Source: DATJPW01 sp963752855
GTDB lineage: Bacteria; Desulfobacterota; Desulfomonilia; Desulfomonilales; Desulfomonilaceae
DNA: 64,000 nucleotides
Reading direction: 5' to 3'
Assembly: GCA_963752855.1 (NCBI GenBank)
Contig: CAVVZX010000056.1
Coordinates: forward strand, 1 to 64,000
Shown here: piece by piece, positions 37,051 through 46,768 of the stretch
Numbering within the stretch: position 1 is the stretch's first letter
Layout: each line of letters starts with the position of its first letter
The notes under the pieces: generated by a model
Seen by the model: only the letters and a program-made list of their open reading frames with translations
Database searches by the model: none
Told to the model about the DNA's origin: nothing
Made by a program: the position numbers and the translations under genes

Positions 37051-38359
37051 GAGGGAAATCTCCCATTTGAACCTTCTCGGCGCCCCTCGTGGCGGCCTTC
37101 GGCAGTGAAAAGCCCGGTCCCGACAGCTCCGGGATATCCCGAGTACGCTTGGAACTGTCCATACTCGTTTTGGGACTTATGGCCGACAATTTTTCCAGAA
37201 GCTCGCTCCTGCGAGCCTCATCGGTGGTCAGCTTCACAGCCTGCTGATAATCTTCGGCAGCCTTGTCGTTCATTCCCTTTCTCAAGAAAATGATCGCGCG
37301 ATTTTCGTAAAAAATGGCCATCTCAGGATTGATACTCAAGGCTTTCGAGTATTCCTCCAGGGCTTTATCCAATTCATTTAACTCATGATAAACCAGACCT
37401 CGGTTGTTGTATGCCACGGCGTCCTTGGGGTTCAGTTCCAGGGATTTGGTGTAATCCGCCAGAGCTTTTTCCGGATGCTTCATCCTAAGGTTAGTGTCGC
37501 CTCGAACACGGTATATTTCGGCATTTCCCGGATCCCGAGCCAAGGCCGCTTCAAAATCTTCGAGCGCCTTCTGATACTTTCCACTCTTGTAATATGTGAG
37601 GCCCCTGTCCCGCAGCGACTGCATGTGACCAGGGTCGATCCTAAGAGCCTGTGTCCAAAAATGGAGCGCCTGTTTTTCGTTGCCCTGCCGATAATCTTTA
37701 AGTCCTTCTTTATAATAATTTTCCGCCAGCATTCCGCGCAGATGAGTTATTCTTGCCGCTACCTCCGGCGCGTTTTCAGGCTGCTTGACCAGGTCGATGA
37801 CCTTTATGTATTCGTCAATCGCTTTTTCGAGATTCCCCTGTTTCTCATATATTTGCCCAAGCGTTTGATATGCCGGGATGTTCTTTTTATTCAGAGCGAT
37901 GGCCTGTCGCAGAGTCTTGATCGCCTGATCCAGGTCACCCTTGTCTTTTTCCACCATACCGAGCGCTGTATAGGCTACACTTTCCTTCTTGGATTTCCTT
38001 ATCGCCTGTGTCAGATCCTGATATGCGCCATCAAGGTCACCGTTTTTATGGCGAGCGATTCCTCGATTGATCAGAGGCAGAACATAATCAGGCTTAATCT
38101 CAAGAGCGCGGTTGAAGTCCTCTATGGCTTTGTCGTACAGGCCCTTGCGCTTATAGGCCACGCCTCGATTGTTGTATGAGAGGTGATCCTGCGGGTCCAC
38201 TTGCAGCGCGCTGTTGAAAAATTCTATGGCCTCATCTACCCGATTCTGACTCAAAGCCTCCCGCCCTTGATTGTAGGCATCCACAAATTCCTCTTGAGCG
38301 AAGGCGACCAAAGGAGCAAACGTTACCAGAAAAGTCAATGACAACAATAATTTCTTCAT
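37043..38359 (-). CDS. Secreted TPR-repeat protein
   Basis: A 438-residue protein with a signal peptide (MKKLLLSLTFLVTFAPLVAFA) and about ten tetratricopeptide repeats from residue ~28 to ~400. Examples are YNQGREALSQNRVDEAIEFF, YNNRGVAYKRKGLYDKAIED and YYKSGKYQKALEDFEAALAR. The repeats follow the W/Y-G-A-P consensus spacing of 34 residues. It is periplasmic or outer-membrane associated and probably serves as a scaffold. The C-terminal ~35 residues are a Lys/Arg/Ser-rich tail. It has a GGTCCTTTCTGG-type leader with no strong ribosome site. No enzyme domain is visible. Confidence 0.9.
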   Translation of the reverse strand: MKKLLLSLTFLVTFAPLVAFAQEEFVDAYNQGREALSQNRVDEAIEFFNSALQVDPQDHLSYNNRGVAYKRKGLYDKAIEDFNRALEIKPDYVLPLINRGIARHKNGDLDGAYQDLTQAIRKSKKESVAYTALGMVEKDKGDLDQAIKTLRQAIALNKKNIPAYQTLGQIYEKQGNLEKAIDEYIKVIDLVKQPENAPEVAARITHLRGMLAENYYKEGLKDYRQGNEKQALHFWTQALRIDPGHMQSLRDRGLTYYKSGKYQKALEDFEAALARDPGNAEIYRVRGDTNLRMKHPEKALADYTKSLELNPKDAVAYNNRGLVYHELNELDKALEEYSKALSINPEMAIFYENRAIIFLRKGMNDKAAEDYQQAVKLTTDEARRSELLEKLSAISPKTSMDSSKRTRDIPELSGPGFSLPKAATRGAEKVQMGDFPLK

Positions 38360-38574
38360 TCTTTCTTCGGTCCTTTCTGGTTTCTCAGGGTTTCAGAAAC
38401 TTTTAACATGAATATGAGCTGCACGTAAGCTCTGCCTCCAGCCCTCGTTCGCATTTCATAGCCAGGGGTGAAGGTTAGTTTGGATTAAAATACCATAATA
38501 CCACCCATATAGGCAATCCAAATTAATACTAATTAATGATTTAAACATAACATAAGCACAATTAAATATTTTGC

Positions 38575-38602
38575 TTGACACGTATCTGGCGTCATGTTAA
38601 AC
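38575..38602 (+). promoter_or_regulatory. Promoter candidate for the Pro/Cys-rich secreted protein
   Basis: TTGACA (38575-38580) and TTAAAC (38597-38602) are 16 bases apart on the plus strand. An AT-rich stretch (38480-38574) just upstream resembles an UP element. The next gene starts at 38706. This accounts for the 346-base gap after the TPR gene, which holds no other recognised feature. Confidence 0.4.
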
Positions 38603-38705
38603 GGCCTTTTCAATGAAGCCCGCCAAAGGGCTAAATTCAGTATCCTTCATGTGAGTCTACGCCCTCAAGTGTTGTGTGAAGGATCTGATCAAAGGAGGAT
38701 AAGGT

Positions 38706-39411
38706 ATGGTGATAAGAGTCGCTTTATTGCTGTTCTGCCTAGTACCTGACGGCCCTGGCGCCGGTAGTTCACCCGGGGACCGCCGTCAACACGGCTTTGG
38801 CCTATTCGGCCGCCTGTCCTCCGCCTCCGTCATGCGCGCCACCACCCTGTCCACCTCCTTCGTGCGGCCCACCGTCATGTGGTTCCGGCTTTGGACCCGG
38901 ATCTTTGTGCGGGGCGTGCCTCAGCATATGCACAGGTTGTTGCGGGACGCTGATCGGAATTCCCGCTGCAATAATGCAGGGCATTCTTGCGCCAAGATAC
39001 CCGCAACCCTCATGTGGAGCCCCGGCGTGTCCTCCACCGACTTGCGGACCACCGACATGTGCGGACCGCCCTCGTGCGCTCCCCAGCCTATCACCAAATG
39101 TAAACCGCGCGTCGTACGGGCCTCCTCGCCCCATGTCGTACGGGCCTCCTCCCATGCCGTACGGTTACGCGCCTGCCGCCTCTCACTTTGGGCCGATCAT
39201 GATGCCGGCGGCGCCACAGCCCACAGCGTCATTTTACACGGGACCTCCTGTCGAGAATAGTGGGCTGTCAAACATGGTGAGCCAATTTGTGCAGATCCCA
39301 TTCAACCTGGTCTCCGGAACGCTAACTGCTCCCGGCTCGCCCTGGGGACAAGATCTTTTTGCCTCGCCGCGGCCAAGTTCAGTCGAAGCGACATTCGGCG
39401 GCCGCTGGTAA
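38706..39411 (+). CDS. Secreted Pro/Cys-rich protein (frameshifted in the signal peptide)
   Basis: A ~235-residue protein. The start ATG 38706 has AAAGGAGGATAAGGT upstream. The N-terminus MVIRVALLLFCL continues, after an extra G near 38742, as YLTALAPVVHPGTAVNTALA, completing a signal peptide. The mature protein opens with a run of Pro-Cys units (PPPPSCAPPPCPPPSCGPPS), then CGACLSICTGCCG, and a long Pro/Gly/Tyr region (YGPPPMPYGYAP). About 16 Cys could form disulfides or bind metal. The C-terminal QIPFNLVSGTLTAPGSPWG is more ordered. No known family; likely surface or periplasmic. Confidence 0.72.
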
Positions 39412-39514
39412 CGAACAAGCGTACGACACGCCGCAAGATAAATACAGCCTTTTCGAGGAACTCCCAATTCCTCCTAATCCACAGGGGACGATGATTCGTC
39501 CCCATTTTTTTTAT

Positions 39515-40037
39515 TTAGCGTTTCTTCCAATCTTGTTTCGTTTCTTCCTTCATTCGTTTCTTTCTATCTTTTTGCTGTTGGCGCAAAGACATTTCTTCTT
39601 TGATCCTGTCGTAGCGTTCCCGTTTTTCCGCCCCTTGCAGATCGGCCAATTCTCGAAGCTTCCGCGCCATGATTGCCGCTTCGTATTTCTTCATCCGCTG
39701 ATCGGAGACGAGGGTTTCTTCTACGGCTTGCCAATTTTCCGCGGACCCGCCGCATTCCGAAAAATGCTTCTGAACCAGGTATCCGGGGATGTCACAAATA
39801 TACATGCCGCAAAAAGGGCAATGCCTGACAAGATGATCAGAATCAGGCCGTCTCAATGTATAGCCTTCAGCCCGCAACTCTTCCTCGGAGTGTTCACACT
39901 GAGTCCATAAATCTCGCCTTCGGACATAGCCCCAGCCTGGACGTTCGACCCATAGAGTCTCAATTAATTTATGCGGCTTATCGGGCCGATAGGTGAAACT
40001 CGCCGGATGTATCCAAAAGGATTGTTTGGTACGCATT
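39515..40037 (-). CDS. Zinc-finger-like protein with basic coiled-coil tail
   Basis: A ~173-residue cytosolic protein. The central CPFCGMYICDIPGYLVQKHF followed by SEC resembles a C-x2-C...H-x3-C zinc site. The C-terminal ~60 residues are a charged helix (KKYEAAIMARKLRELADLQ, EKRERYDRIKEEMSLRQQQK) likely to be a coiled coil with a very basic end. The N-terminal part is rich in Trp/Tyr/Arg (GWGYVRRRDLWTQC). The start ATG 40037 has GGAAAGAAG close upstream; the longer frame to 40111 is rejected. A nucleic-acid-binding role is possible but not shown. Confidence 0.65.
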
Positions 40038-40202
40038 CTTCTTTCCGACGGAGCCAAACTTGACAGAATGTTTAATGTTAAACTAGTCTTAAGTTCGGGC
40101 CCGGACAGCAATCAGTTCCTAATATAATGTATTTTATTCTTAATATGATTTTTTTCCATAGTCCGGGTCATTAACGCAACGTCGAGAGCCGGGAGGAGCG
40201 TT

Positions 40203-41294
40203 ATGGCGGATTTCAAGGAAACGAGCGTAATTCCGAAATTGCTTTGTACCGCAGTGGGAAGTTTGCCGCACGCCGATCCTGATGTGGCCGTAGATCTTAT
40301 TCTTAATTCCCTAGAGAGCGCGCCGCACACACCTCAATTGTCAAAAGTGTATACGCAGGAACAGATGTGGATTCAGGTTACTGAAGGATTGCCAAGGTTT
40401 AGAGTAGATTTGCAAGCGCAGAATTATCACTTTGACACGTCCGGTGACCCCACCTCTGAGATTGAGCAATTCTATGTGCGTTACTTGGCCGTGACCGAAG
40501 GCTCTTCAGCTGAAGAATTCGCAATAAGCAGCGAAGCGGGCAGAGGAATTCATCGATTCTTGGACAGGCTCCGAGGTCAGGACAGGAAATTTCCTTTCAT
40601 TAAAGTCCAGGTCACCGGACCGCTCAGCTTTGCGATGACGGTCACGGATGAAAACCGGAAGCCGATATTCTATCATCCTACATTTCGAGATGTGGCGGTC
40701 AAAGGGATGGGACTCAAGGCCGTCTGGATGCTGGAACAGTTCAAGCCTTTTGCCGAAAACGTGATCGTTTTTTTCGATGAGCCCAGTTTGAGCGCTTATG
40801 GATCTTCCGCGTTTCTGGGGGTATCCAAAATTGACGTAATCGAGTCATTAAACGATGTGATTGAAATGGTCTTAGACAAAGGAGGGATCCCGGGGATTCA
40901 TTGCTGCGGAAATACCGACTGGGGAATGATCATGGAGACTTCGGCACGCATAATTAACTTCGATTCAATCGATTATTTGGAACCGCTTTCCATATACAAT
41001 CGCGAATTGAACCGATTCCTGGGCCGCGGCGGGGTTTTGGCGTGGGGCGCAGTCCCCAATACGGAAAGGATAGAGCAGGAGACAGCGTCCGATGTTGTCC
41101 GGAGAATTCGGGCGGGTTTCGGAGTTCTCGAACAGACCGGAATTGACAGGACGCTATTGGATAGCCACATTATAATTACCCCGGCCTGCGGATGCGCAGG
41201 TATGACCTTGGAACAAGCTGAAAAAACTTACAAGGTTTTGGCCGAGATTGAGGAGATGGGACCGGAAGCTGTTTTGAATCGGATTGAAATCTAG
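40203..41294 (+). CDS. MetE/UroD-like (cobalamin-independent methyltransferase fold) protein
   Basis: A 363-residue TIM-barrel protein: PKLLCTAVGSLPHADPDVAV at the start, FIKVQVTGPLSFAMTV, FFDEPSLSAYGSS, GIHCCGNTDWGMIME (zinc His-x-Cys) and ITPACGCAGMTLEQA (the second Cys ligand). These match the C-terminal domain of methionine synthase II and UroD-like methyltransferases. It is half the length of full MetE, so it is probably a methyl-transfer enzyme for a corrinoid or small thiol. It lies 129 bases upstream of the CooC-like gene on the same strand, pointing to a role around one-carbon/Wood-Ljungdahl metabolism. The start has GGGAGGAGCGTT. Confidence 0.88.
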   Translation: MADFKETSVIPKLLCTAVGSLPHADPDVAVDLILNSLESAPHTPQLSKVYTQEQMWIQVTEGLPRFRVDLQAQNYHFDTSGDPTSEIEQFYVRYLAVTEGSSAEEFAISSEAGRGIHRFLDRLRGQDRKFPFIKVQVTGPLSFAMTVTDENRKPIFYHPTFRDVAVKGMGLKAVWMLEQFKPFAENVIVFFDEPSLSAYGSSAFLGVSKIDVIESLNDVIEMVLDKGGIPGIHCCGNTDWGMIMETSARIINFDSIDYLEPLSIYNRELNRFLGRGGVLAWGAVPNTERIEQETASDVVRRIRAGFGVLEQTGIDRTLLDSHIIITPACGCAGMTLEQAEKTYKVLAEIEEMGPEAVLNRIEI

Positions 41295-41312
41295 GATGTC
41301 TTTGAAGAGTTA

Positions 41313-41348
41313 CCGGGGAGGCCCTTTTTGCAAAAAGGGCCTCCCCGG
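41313..41348. repeat. 36-base perfect palindrome
   Basis: The left half CCGGGGAGGCCCTTTTTG is the exact reverse complement of the right half, with no loop. It lies between the MetE-like and CooC-like genes. No T run follows on the plus strand, so it is not a standard terminator. It is more like a dispersed palindromic element, though it could cause partial termination. Confidence 0.8.
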
Positions 41349-41423
41349 ACCCTTCCCCAAAAACTCCTATAATCTTCATCTCGTCGTGCGTTCGGATGCC
41401 TCGGCTAAGCGAAAGGATTTGTA

Positions 41424-42197
41424 ATGGGAACCACATTGGCAGTGGCGGGAAAAGGAGGAGTCGGCAAGACTTCCATCACCGCTCTTATGATTAAAGCATT
41501 GATAGACAGCGGCCAGGTTCCGTTGCTGGCCATCGACGCGGATTCCAATTCCAATCTTCATGAAGTGCTCGGAATCAGAGAACCTCGCAGTGTGGGTTGT
41601 GTCCGTGAAGATACAAGGAAAATGGGTGACGAAGTTCCCGGAGGAATGACTAAGGATCGTTTCATGGAATACCAGATTCAGGCCTGCCTGGAAGAGACCA
41701 AGAATCTGGATTTCATTTCCATGGGCCGTCCCGAAGGCCCGGGTTGCTATTGCATGGCCAACAACATACTCCGTGAAATAATCGCCCGCCTGACCTCGAA
41801 TTATTCCATAGTCGTCATCGACAACGAGGCGGGGATGGAACACCTTTCCAGACGAACAGAGGAAGAGGTGGATCATCTATTCATTATTTCCGACCCTGCG
41901 CCCCGCAGCCTCAGGACCATTGGACGAATCCTGGAACTCATTGGTGAAATGGGCGACCGTGTTCATGCCAGCCACGTAGTGCTCAGCCGAGTTAAGGGAT
42001 TGCTTGCGGATCTGCCGGAGAATACTCAAAATGAGATCACTAAACTTGCATATCCGGTGGACGCTATCATTCCATATGACGAAACGCTTGTAGACATGGA
42101 TCTTCAAGGCGCCCCATTGCTGGAGATATCCGCCGACTCCCCGTCTTATCAGGCTGTTCGCAAGATGCTCCAGGATGTCAAGGTATTGAATAACTAG
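41424..42197 (+). CDS. cooC: CooC/AcsF-type nickel-insertion ATPase
   Basis: A 257-residue MinD-like ATPase: deviant Walker A AVAGKGGVGKTSITALMIKA, LLAIDADSNSNLHEVLGI (Walker A' Asp), then the CooC signature MGRPEGPGCYCMANNILRE with its paired Cys, and IVVIDNEAGMEHLSRRTEEE. Proteins with this signature load nickel into carbon monoxide dehydrogenase or acetyl-CoA synthase in the cytoplasm. The CODH/ACS genes are not in the window. The MetE-like gene just upstream may be part of the same one-carbon context. Confidence 0.94.
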   Translation: MGTTLAVAGKGGVGKTSITALMIKALIDSGQVPLLAIDADSNSNLHEVLGIREPRSVGCVREDTRKMGDEVPGGMTKDRFMEYQIQACLEETKNLDFISMGRPEGPGCYCMANNILREIIARLTSNYSIVVIDNEAGMEHLSRRTEEEVDHLFIISDPAPRSLRTIGRILELIGEMGDRVHASHVVLSRVKGLLADLPENTQNEITKLAYPVDAIIPYDETLVDMDLQGAPLLEISADSPSYQAVRKMLQDVKVLNN

Positions 42198-42297
42198 GCG
42201 GCTGCGCTCGATAGAAGATTCAGTTACGCGGAGAATGGCTTTGTAATTGCGAGGAGTAATGCGCAACGCGTCCCCGCCTGTCTCAAGTGCCACGATG

Positions 42298-42382
42298 TCC
42301 CTCACCCTTGCCCTCTCAAGGAGAGGGAACTCGTATAGCGGCTCGCCAGCCTCCCTCTCCCTATGGAGAGTTCGGTGAGGGC
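42298..42382. repeat. Dispersed inverted repeat (CCCTCACC type)
   Basis: TCCCTCACCC...CCTCTCAAGGAGAGGG...CCTCTCCCTATGGAGAG...GGTGAGGGC forms nested inverted repeats over ~85 bases. Such CCCTCACC-CCTCTCCC elements are widespread in bacterial intergenic DNA. The gap 42198-42658 holds this and a partial TTGCGAGGAG repeat at ~42247, and no gene. Confidence 0.6.
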
Positions 42383-42658
42383 GGACAATCGAGCATTCTC
42401 GTCGTGCTACGATTCCAGCCTGTTCGGAGTTTTGAGACAGCCTCTCCCCGCCTGCCGTCACGATGACCAGTCCAATCCCAAGCTGGTTCTTCCTCGCCCG
42501 TAACTGCGAATGGATTACACTCGGTATTTGAAATTTCTTGACTTCCCCTGCGAGCAGTTTATACTAAAAGCTGAATTTTTATCATTTAAGTTTCCAATCG
42601 GTGGGGGTTCTTGGGCAACGAACTTAGGAGGATGGTAGGAGCTTTTAGGGAGACGCTT

Positions 42659-42868
42659 ATGGTGTATACCGACGCCCAAGCCTGGCTGGATGCTCATGAA
42701 CTGATCGAGTGCAAGCCACTCAAAGGACGCTGGACCCGCAAGACTTGTCTGGAAATATCCAGGCGAGTTCGAAAGGCCCCAAGAAACGCCAAGTCACAAG
42801 TGAATGCGGCGGCATCACGCACCTTACCGTGTGCGAATTGCCCCATACTGGCCGCGCTGGAAAAATAA
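42659..42868 (+). CDS. Small Cys-motif protein, family A
   Basis: A 69-residue protein: AWLDAHELIECKPLKGRWTR, TCLEISRRVRKAP and the C-terminal TLPCANCPILAALEK. The same layout (W-L-D..., C, KGRW, C-L, then C-x2-C near the end) is found in the protein at 54411-54689, so the two are paralogues. Four Cys suggest a zinc site. It is basic. The start ATG 42659 has AGGGAG six bases upstream; earlier starts in the same frame are weaker. Function unknown. Confidence 0.65.
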   Translation: MVYTDAQAWLDAHELIECKPLKGRWTRKTCLEISRRVRKAPRNAKSQVNAAASRTLPCANCPILAALEK

Positions 42869-42968
42869 CTGATCACCCGCCGGAATCATTGTAACCGTGG
42901 ATTAGGCGCCAAGGGTGAATTATGTACAAATTGGGTCTATTAGCCGAAGAGCCTAACGCTGCGCTCAA

Positions 42969-45900
42969 TTACTTTTCTGATGGACCGGAGGTAATTCGGT
43001 CTATCTCCTGTCGAATTATCCTTTCCACCATGTCAAGCGCTTTGGACTGAATCTCTTCACGTAACATAGCCACTATCTCGTCTCGTTGGGGCAGCATTCC
43101 TCTTGTCTTTTCGTCGAAGAGACTCCTTGAAATCCTTTCAGTCCACATTCGTTCGGGCAAGCTGCCTTGCACCGCTTCTGCTATGCTCGACGCCAGCGTC
43201 TCCTGGAATCTCTCTCTTCCAGGTAAGGCATCTCTGATAATTTTCAGGATCTGATCGGTGTCGGGCAATAATCGGCCCATCGCTTCCTGGATATCAGCCT
43301 CAGAAATGGCGCTCTGAATTCTCTTTTCCATTATGGCCCGCATCTCCGAACCCAATTCATCTTTGCCGGGAATCGACGCTTCCAGCCGTCGATTAACCAG
43401 AGAGACCACGGCTTCGGGAGACGGCAGACATTGCAGGGCCTGTTCAACTGCTTCCAGAATTTCCGGCCTGGACGGCACCGTCTCAAGCGCCCTATCAACC
43501 CTCTCCATAATAACCTGCGCTGAGGGCAAGCCCGCGAATGCTTCATCCAATCGCTCTCTGAGCTCATTTTTGGATGGGATGGCCTGCAAAGCAATGTCGA
43601 TGCGCTGATTTATCATATCCGATGTAGGCAATGCGGCAAAGGCATGATCCAGGCGAAGTCTTATATAATCTTGCGATGGAATGCCCCGAAGAGCCTGGTC
43701 GAGGCGTTCCACCACCATCTCAGACGAAATAGCTTTCCCGAGCGCCTCGTCGATGCTTTGCTTGACTACTTCCTGATAAGGAACCGTCTGGAGCGCCCTT
43801 TCGAACCTGGCGCTGAGGGTCTCAGGAGACAAAAGGGGCGCCAAGGCGTCACTCAGACGTTTGCTGAGTTCTTCGGGAGAGGCTATACCGCGAACGGCTT
43901 GATCGACGATATTAACGAAAGTTTCCGGTGACGGAAGAGCGTCAATGGCCCGATCCAATCGCTGTGAAATTTCCTCATCAGCGGGAATGGCCTTCAATGC
44001 CTTTTCAACGCGTTCAGCAATACTTGCAGCCGGCAGGAATTTCCCGAAAGCCTGTTCAAATCCTTTAGTCAAGATTTCCGCGCTGTGAAGTTCACTAATG
44101 GCTTTCTCCAACCTTTCCATGACGGCTGCGGAAGAGGGCAGAGCCGCTTTGACGGCCAAGTCCACACGGTCGGCTATCGCTTGGTCCGACGGGAGATGCC
44201 CCCTTATAACCAGATCCACTCTCTCAAATATCTCTTCGCGAGTCGGGAAAGTCTTGGAAATTCCAAGAGTGACTCCTTCCAGTAATTCCTCTCTGGACGG
44301 CAGGGACGCCTTCAGAGCTTTCTGATACTCTTCCGTAAACTGTCGTTGGTCCGGTAGAGCAGGCGCAGTAGAAGGCGTCGGAGCAGGCGCGCCTGCGGAA
44401 TCCATCAGACCGAGCTTCCCGGCAAGCGGCTCTTTGAGCTTGTCGGTCAGAATAGAAGACACTATCCCTGCGATTTCACCGACAGAAGGTTTTCGATCCT
44501 CAGGGGCGCCGGGCTTGGGTTCAGTTAAAGAAGGTCTCGCTTGTGGAGCTTCCGCGACTCGCGGCGCCCTCAAGAGCCGGACCCGCTTGGACGGCCTGAC
44601 GATCCTCCACCGCGGACCCAACCGGCTCCGTAACTTGAGTGATAGGTTCTTGAGGCAACGGGATCTCATAAACCGACGGTGATTTCTCCAGCGACGGGCC
44701 CTCATCCAAGGTGATCTCTTCGAGGGAAATGTCCTCCGTAACCTCTAGAGCGGGTTCGTCTTCCCCGTCGTTGCTGAAAAGAATCTCTTCCCCGGCCTCA
44801 GTGTCCAACGTGAGTTCGTGCACATCCGGGCCATCGGAAAAACTCGCGGCTTTGTCAAAAACGATTTGGCGCTCCAGGTCTACCGCTGCCGGTTTTCTCT
44901 TCCGGAAATTTTTCGGCCGGAAACTCCTCAGTAGGTAGCTCTTCTCCGAAGAATTCTTGAGTGGTGACCTCTTCATATGGGACTTCTTCCAGGGTTAATT
45001 CTTCAGGAGCTTGCGCGTCGGCTGCAGCTAGCGACGGCGATCCAGCGTCTATGTCAATATCCAGAGAGGACTCTTCCTCATATTCAAGATCGATCATGCC
45101 GCTCAAATCTTCATTGGCGATCTCTTCCATATCAATACTTGCCATCGGAACCGTTTCCTCGAGGTCTAATCCAAGCGACGCTTCGTCTTCAGACTCTATC
45201 CCTTCGAGTTCTTCCAGTTCCATTTCTCTTATGGCAGGATCTTCTTCAAGCTCCACAATGTCGATCTCATCAAGCTCGGCTTGTGAGACGGCGCTTTTGA
45301 TCAAAGAATCGTCATGTAATAGAAGATCATCCGAGGTGAGCACTCTTGTGGGGTCCTGGACCTCAAGTATCTTTTCAATATCAGTATAACCTTGGTCTAA
45401 TGTGTCTGATTTTGCCCCGGCCGATGATATGAAAGAGAAATCCGAATCTGATTCGATCTCCTCAACGGAGTCCACCATGCTCATGTCAATCGTAACGGAA
45501 TCTCTGGCTGTCTTTTCTGACTGGCGCTGATCTCTTGTGACGGAGGAAAAATCAGGCAAGTCCGGTTCTTCAATCGCTACCGGTTCCGAGAAGGCTACTC
45601 CAGCCGGATTCAATTTCCTGAGGAATATCTGAGACCAACTCTATGGTGGGCTCGAATGAAGTCCCTTCTTCCACCTCGGTTTCCAGCTGCATGTCATCCA
45701 AATTGAGCTTGACGGTGTCACCGTAACTATCAGCGGAAATCCCGTCAGTCGACGCCGGCTCCAGTTCCGAAACTAAAGTGCCGGTGTCTATTTCGACAGT
45801 GTCCCCCACGTCGGTCGGCGAATCGTCAACATCAATTTCCGCGTTGGATAGGGCGAGCAATTCTTCAGTCATTTCGCCCGAATCATCTTCAAATTCAATA

Positions 45901-46304
45901 GTCAGCTCATCCTCATCCACGGTGGCGGGTGGCTCTTGAATACCGAGAAGGGAGTTTACGGCGCTCTTTAATGTCTGGCCCTGTATAGGTTTGCTTAGAT
46001 ACCCGTCAGCCCCGGCTGTCTTTGCTTCCGCCTGAGTAGGTCCTTCCGGATCGCCCGTCATCAGAAGCACAGGCACGTCGTTATAGTCTCTGGATTCCTT
46101 GATTCGCTTAACAAGGCGCCAACCAGGGACATCTTCCAGGATGGAATTCAAAATGATGAGATCAGGTTTTCTGGTCTTTATGGCACTTTTTAAGGCGCCG
46201 GACGTCGAAACACCGACTAATTCATTCTCTGGTATTCCCAGAAAACGGGTTACCGCTTCTTGGCTCCGACTATCTTTGTCGGCGACGACGATCCGGTAAG
46301 ACAT
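42969..46304 (-). CDS. Giant receiver-domain protein with 17-residue helical repeats (three frameshifts)
   Basis: Read through three indels (near 45600, 44900 and 44550) this is one ~1,110-residue protein. Residues 1-125 are a response-regulator receiver domain (SYRIVVADKDSRSQEAVTRF, the phospho-site region in PDLIILNSILEDVPGW, GADGYLSKPI). Residues ~130-540 are very acidic and of low complexity (EEDPAIREMELEELEGIESE). Residues ~610-1000 hold about 19 tandem copies of a 17-18-residue unit, consensus LPSxExΦxxRΦDxALxx (IPSKNELRERLDEAFAG, LPSAQVIMERVDRALET), which should form short helices. No output domain, signal peptide or membrane segment is seen. The break at 44900 is in a run of A. It is divergent from the tol operon. 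Confidence 0.75.
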
Positions 46305-46326
46305 AGCGACCTCACTATTTTTCTTT

Positions 46327-46356
46327 AAAATACAATAAATTCACTATAAATGTCAA
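46327..46356 (-). promoter_or_regulatory. Promoter candidate for the giant receiver protein
   Basis: On the minus strand TTGACA (46351-46356) and TATTTT (46327-46332) are 18 bases apart, ending 23 bases before the start codon at 46304. The surrounding 46305-46470 is AT-rich. The rest of the 464-base divergent gap holds the tol promoter candidate and no gene. Confidence 0.5.
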
Positions 46357-46708
46357 ACAGTTTCAGCCGTCCGGTAAACACTTTCCCAAGGAAATCTACA
46401 TGCAAAGAACAATGTTGCTCATAAACTGTCTTTGAGTTTTATTATAACTTTCCAAGATCGGAACAACAACCGCCGGAAGACGTCTGCGCCATTTTCCGGC
46501 GCCCGGGTTCGAGCCAAAACTGATAAAAGTTCCCGCCATTTTCAACCCATTTGTCTTCCGCCGCATAACAGACTAGAATGAGTGGCGGCCAACAACAAAC
46601 CTCACGGTTGGACATGAGTAAAATAATCAACTATAAACGATCAATGTTAACATTATATAATAATCAAAATGAGATTATATTACTAATATATTAGAAATAG
46701 GTAAATAC

Positions 46709-46737
46709 TTGACTTAGCCTCCATTATGGTCTAGTTT
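46709..46737 (+). promoter_or_regulatory. Promoter candidate for the tol operon
   Basis: TTGACT (46709-46714) and TAGTTT (46732-46737) are spaced by 17 bases, with a very AT-rich stretch upstream (46620-46700). The distance to the tolQ start is about 30 bases, with the ribosome site AAAGGAG between. Confidence 0.45.
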
Positions 46738-46768
46738 CATAACGACTCGAAGAAAGGAGAAACCTCTC

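Noticed and set aside
40973..41170. A short minus-strand frame within the MetE-like gene.
   Set aside because: Shadow of a conserved coding region.
42241..42500. A CRISPR-like array suggested by repeated CCCTC/GAGGG units.
   Set aside because: The units are nested inverted repeats with no regular spacing or unique spacers, as in dispersed intergenic elements. No CRISPR array was found anywhere in the window.
46442..46630. A 62-codon minus-strand frame in the tol divergent region.
   Set aside because: No ribosome site and composition unlike neighbours; the region is better explained as promoter DNA.
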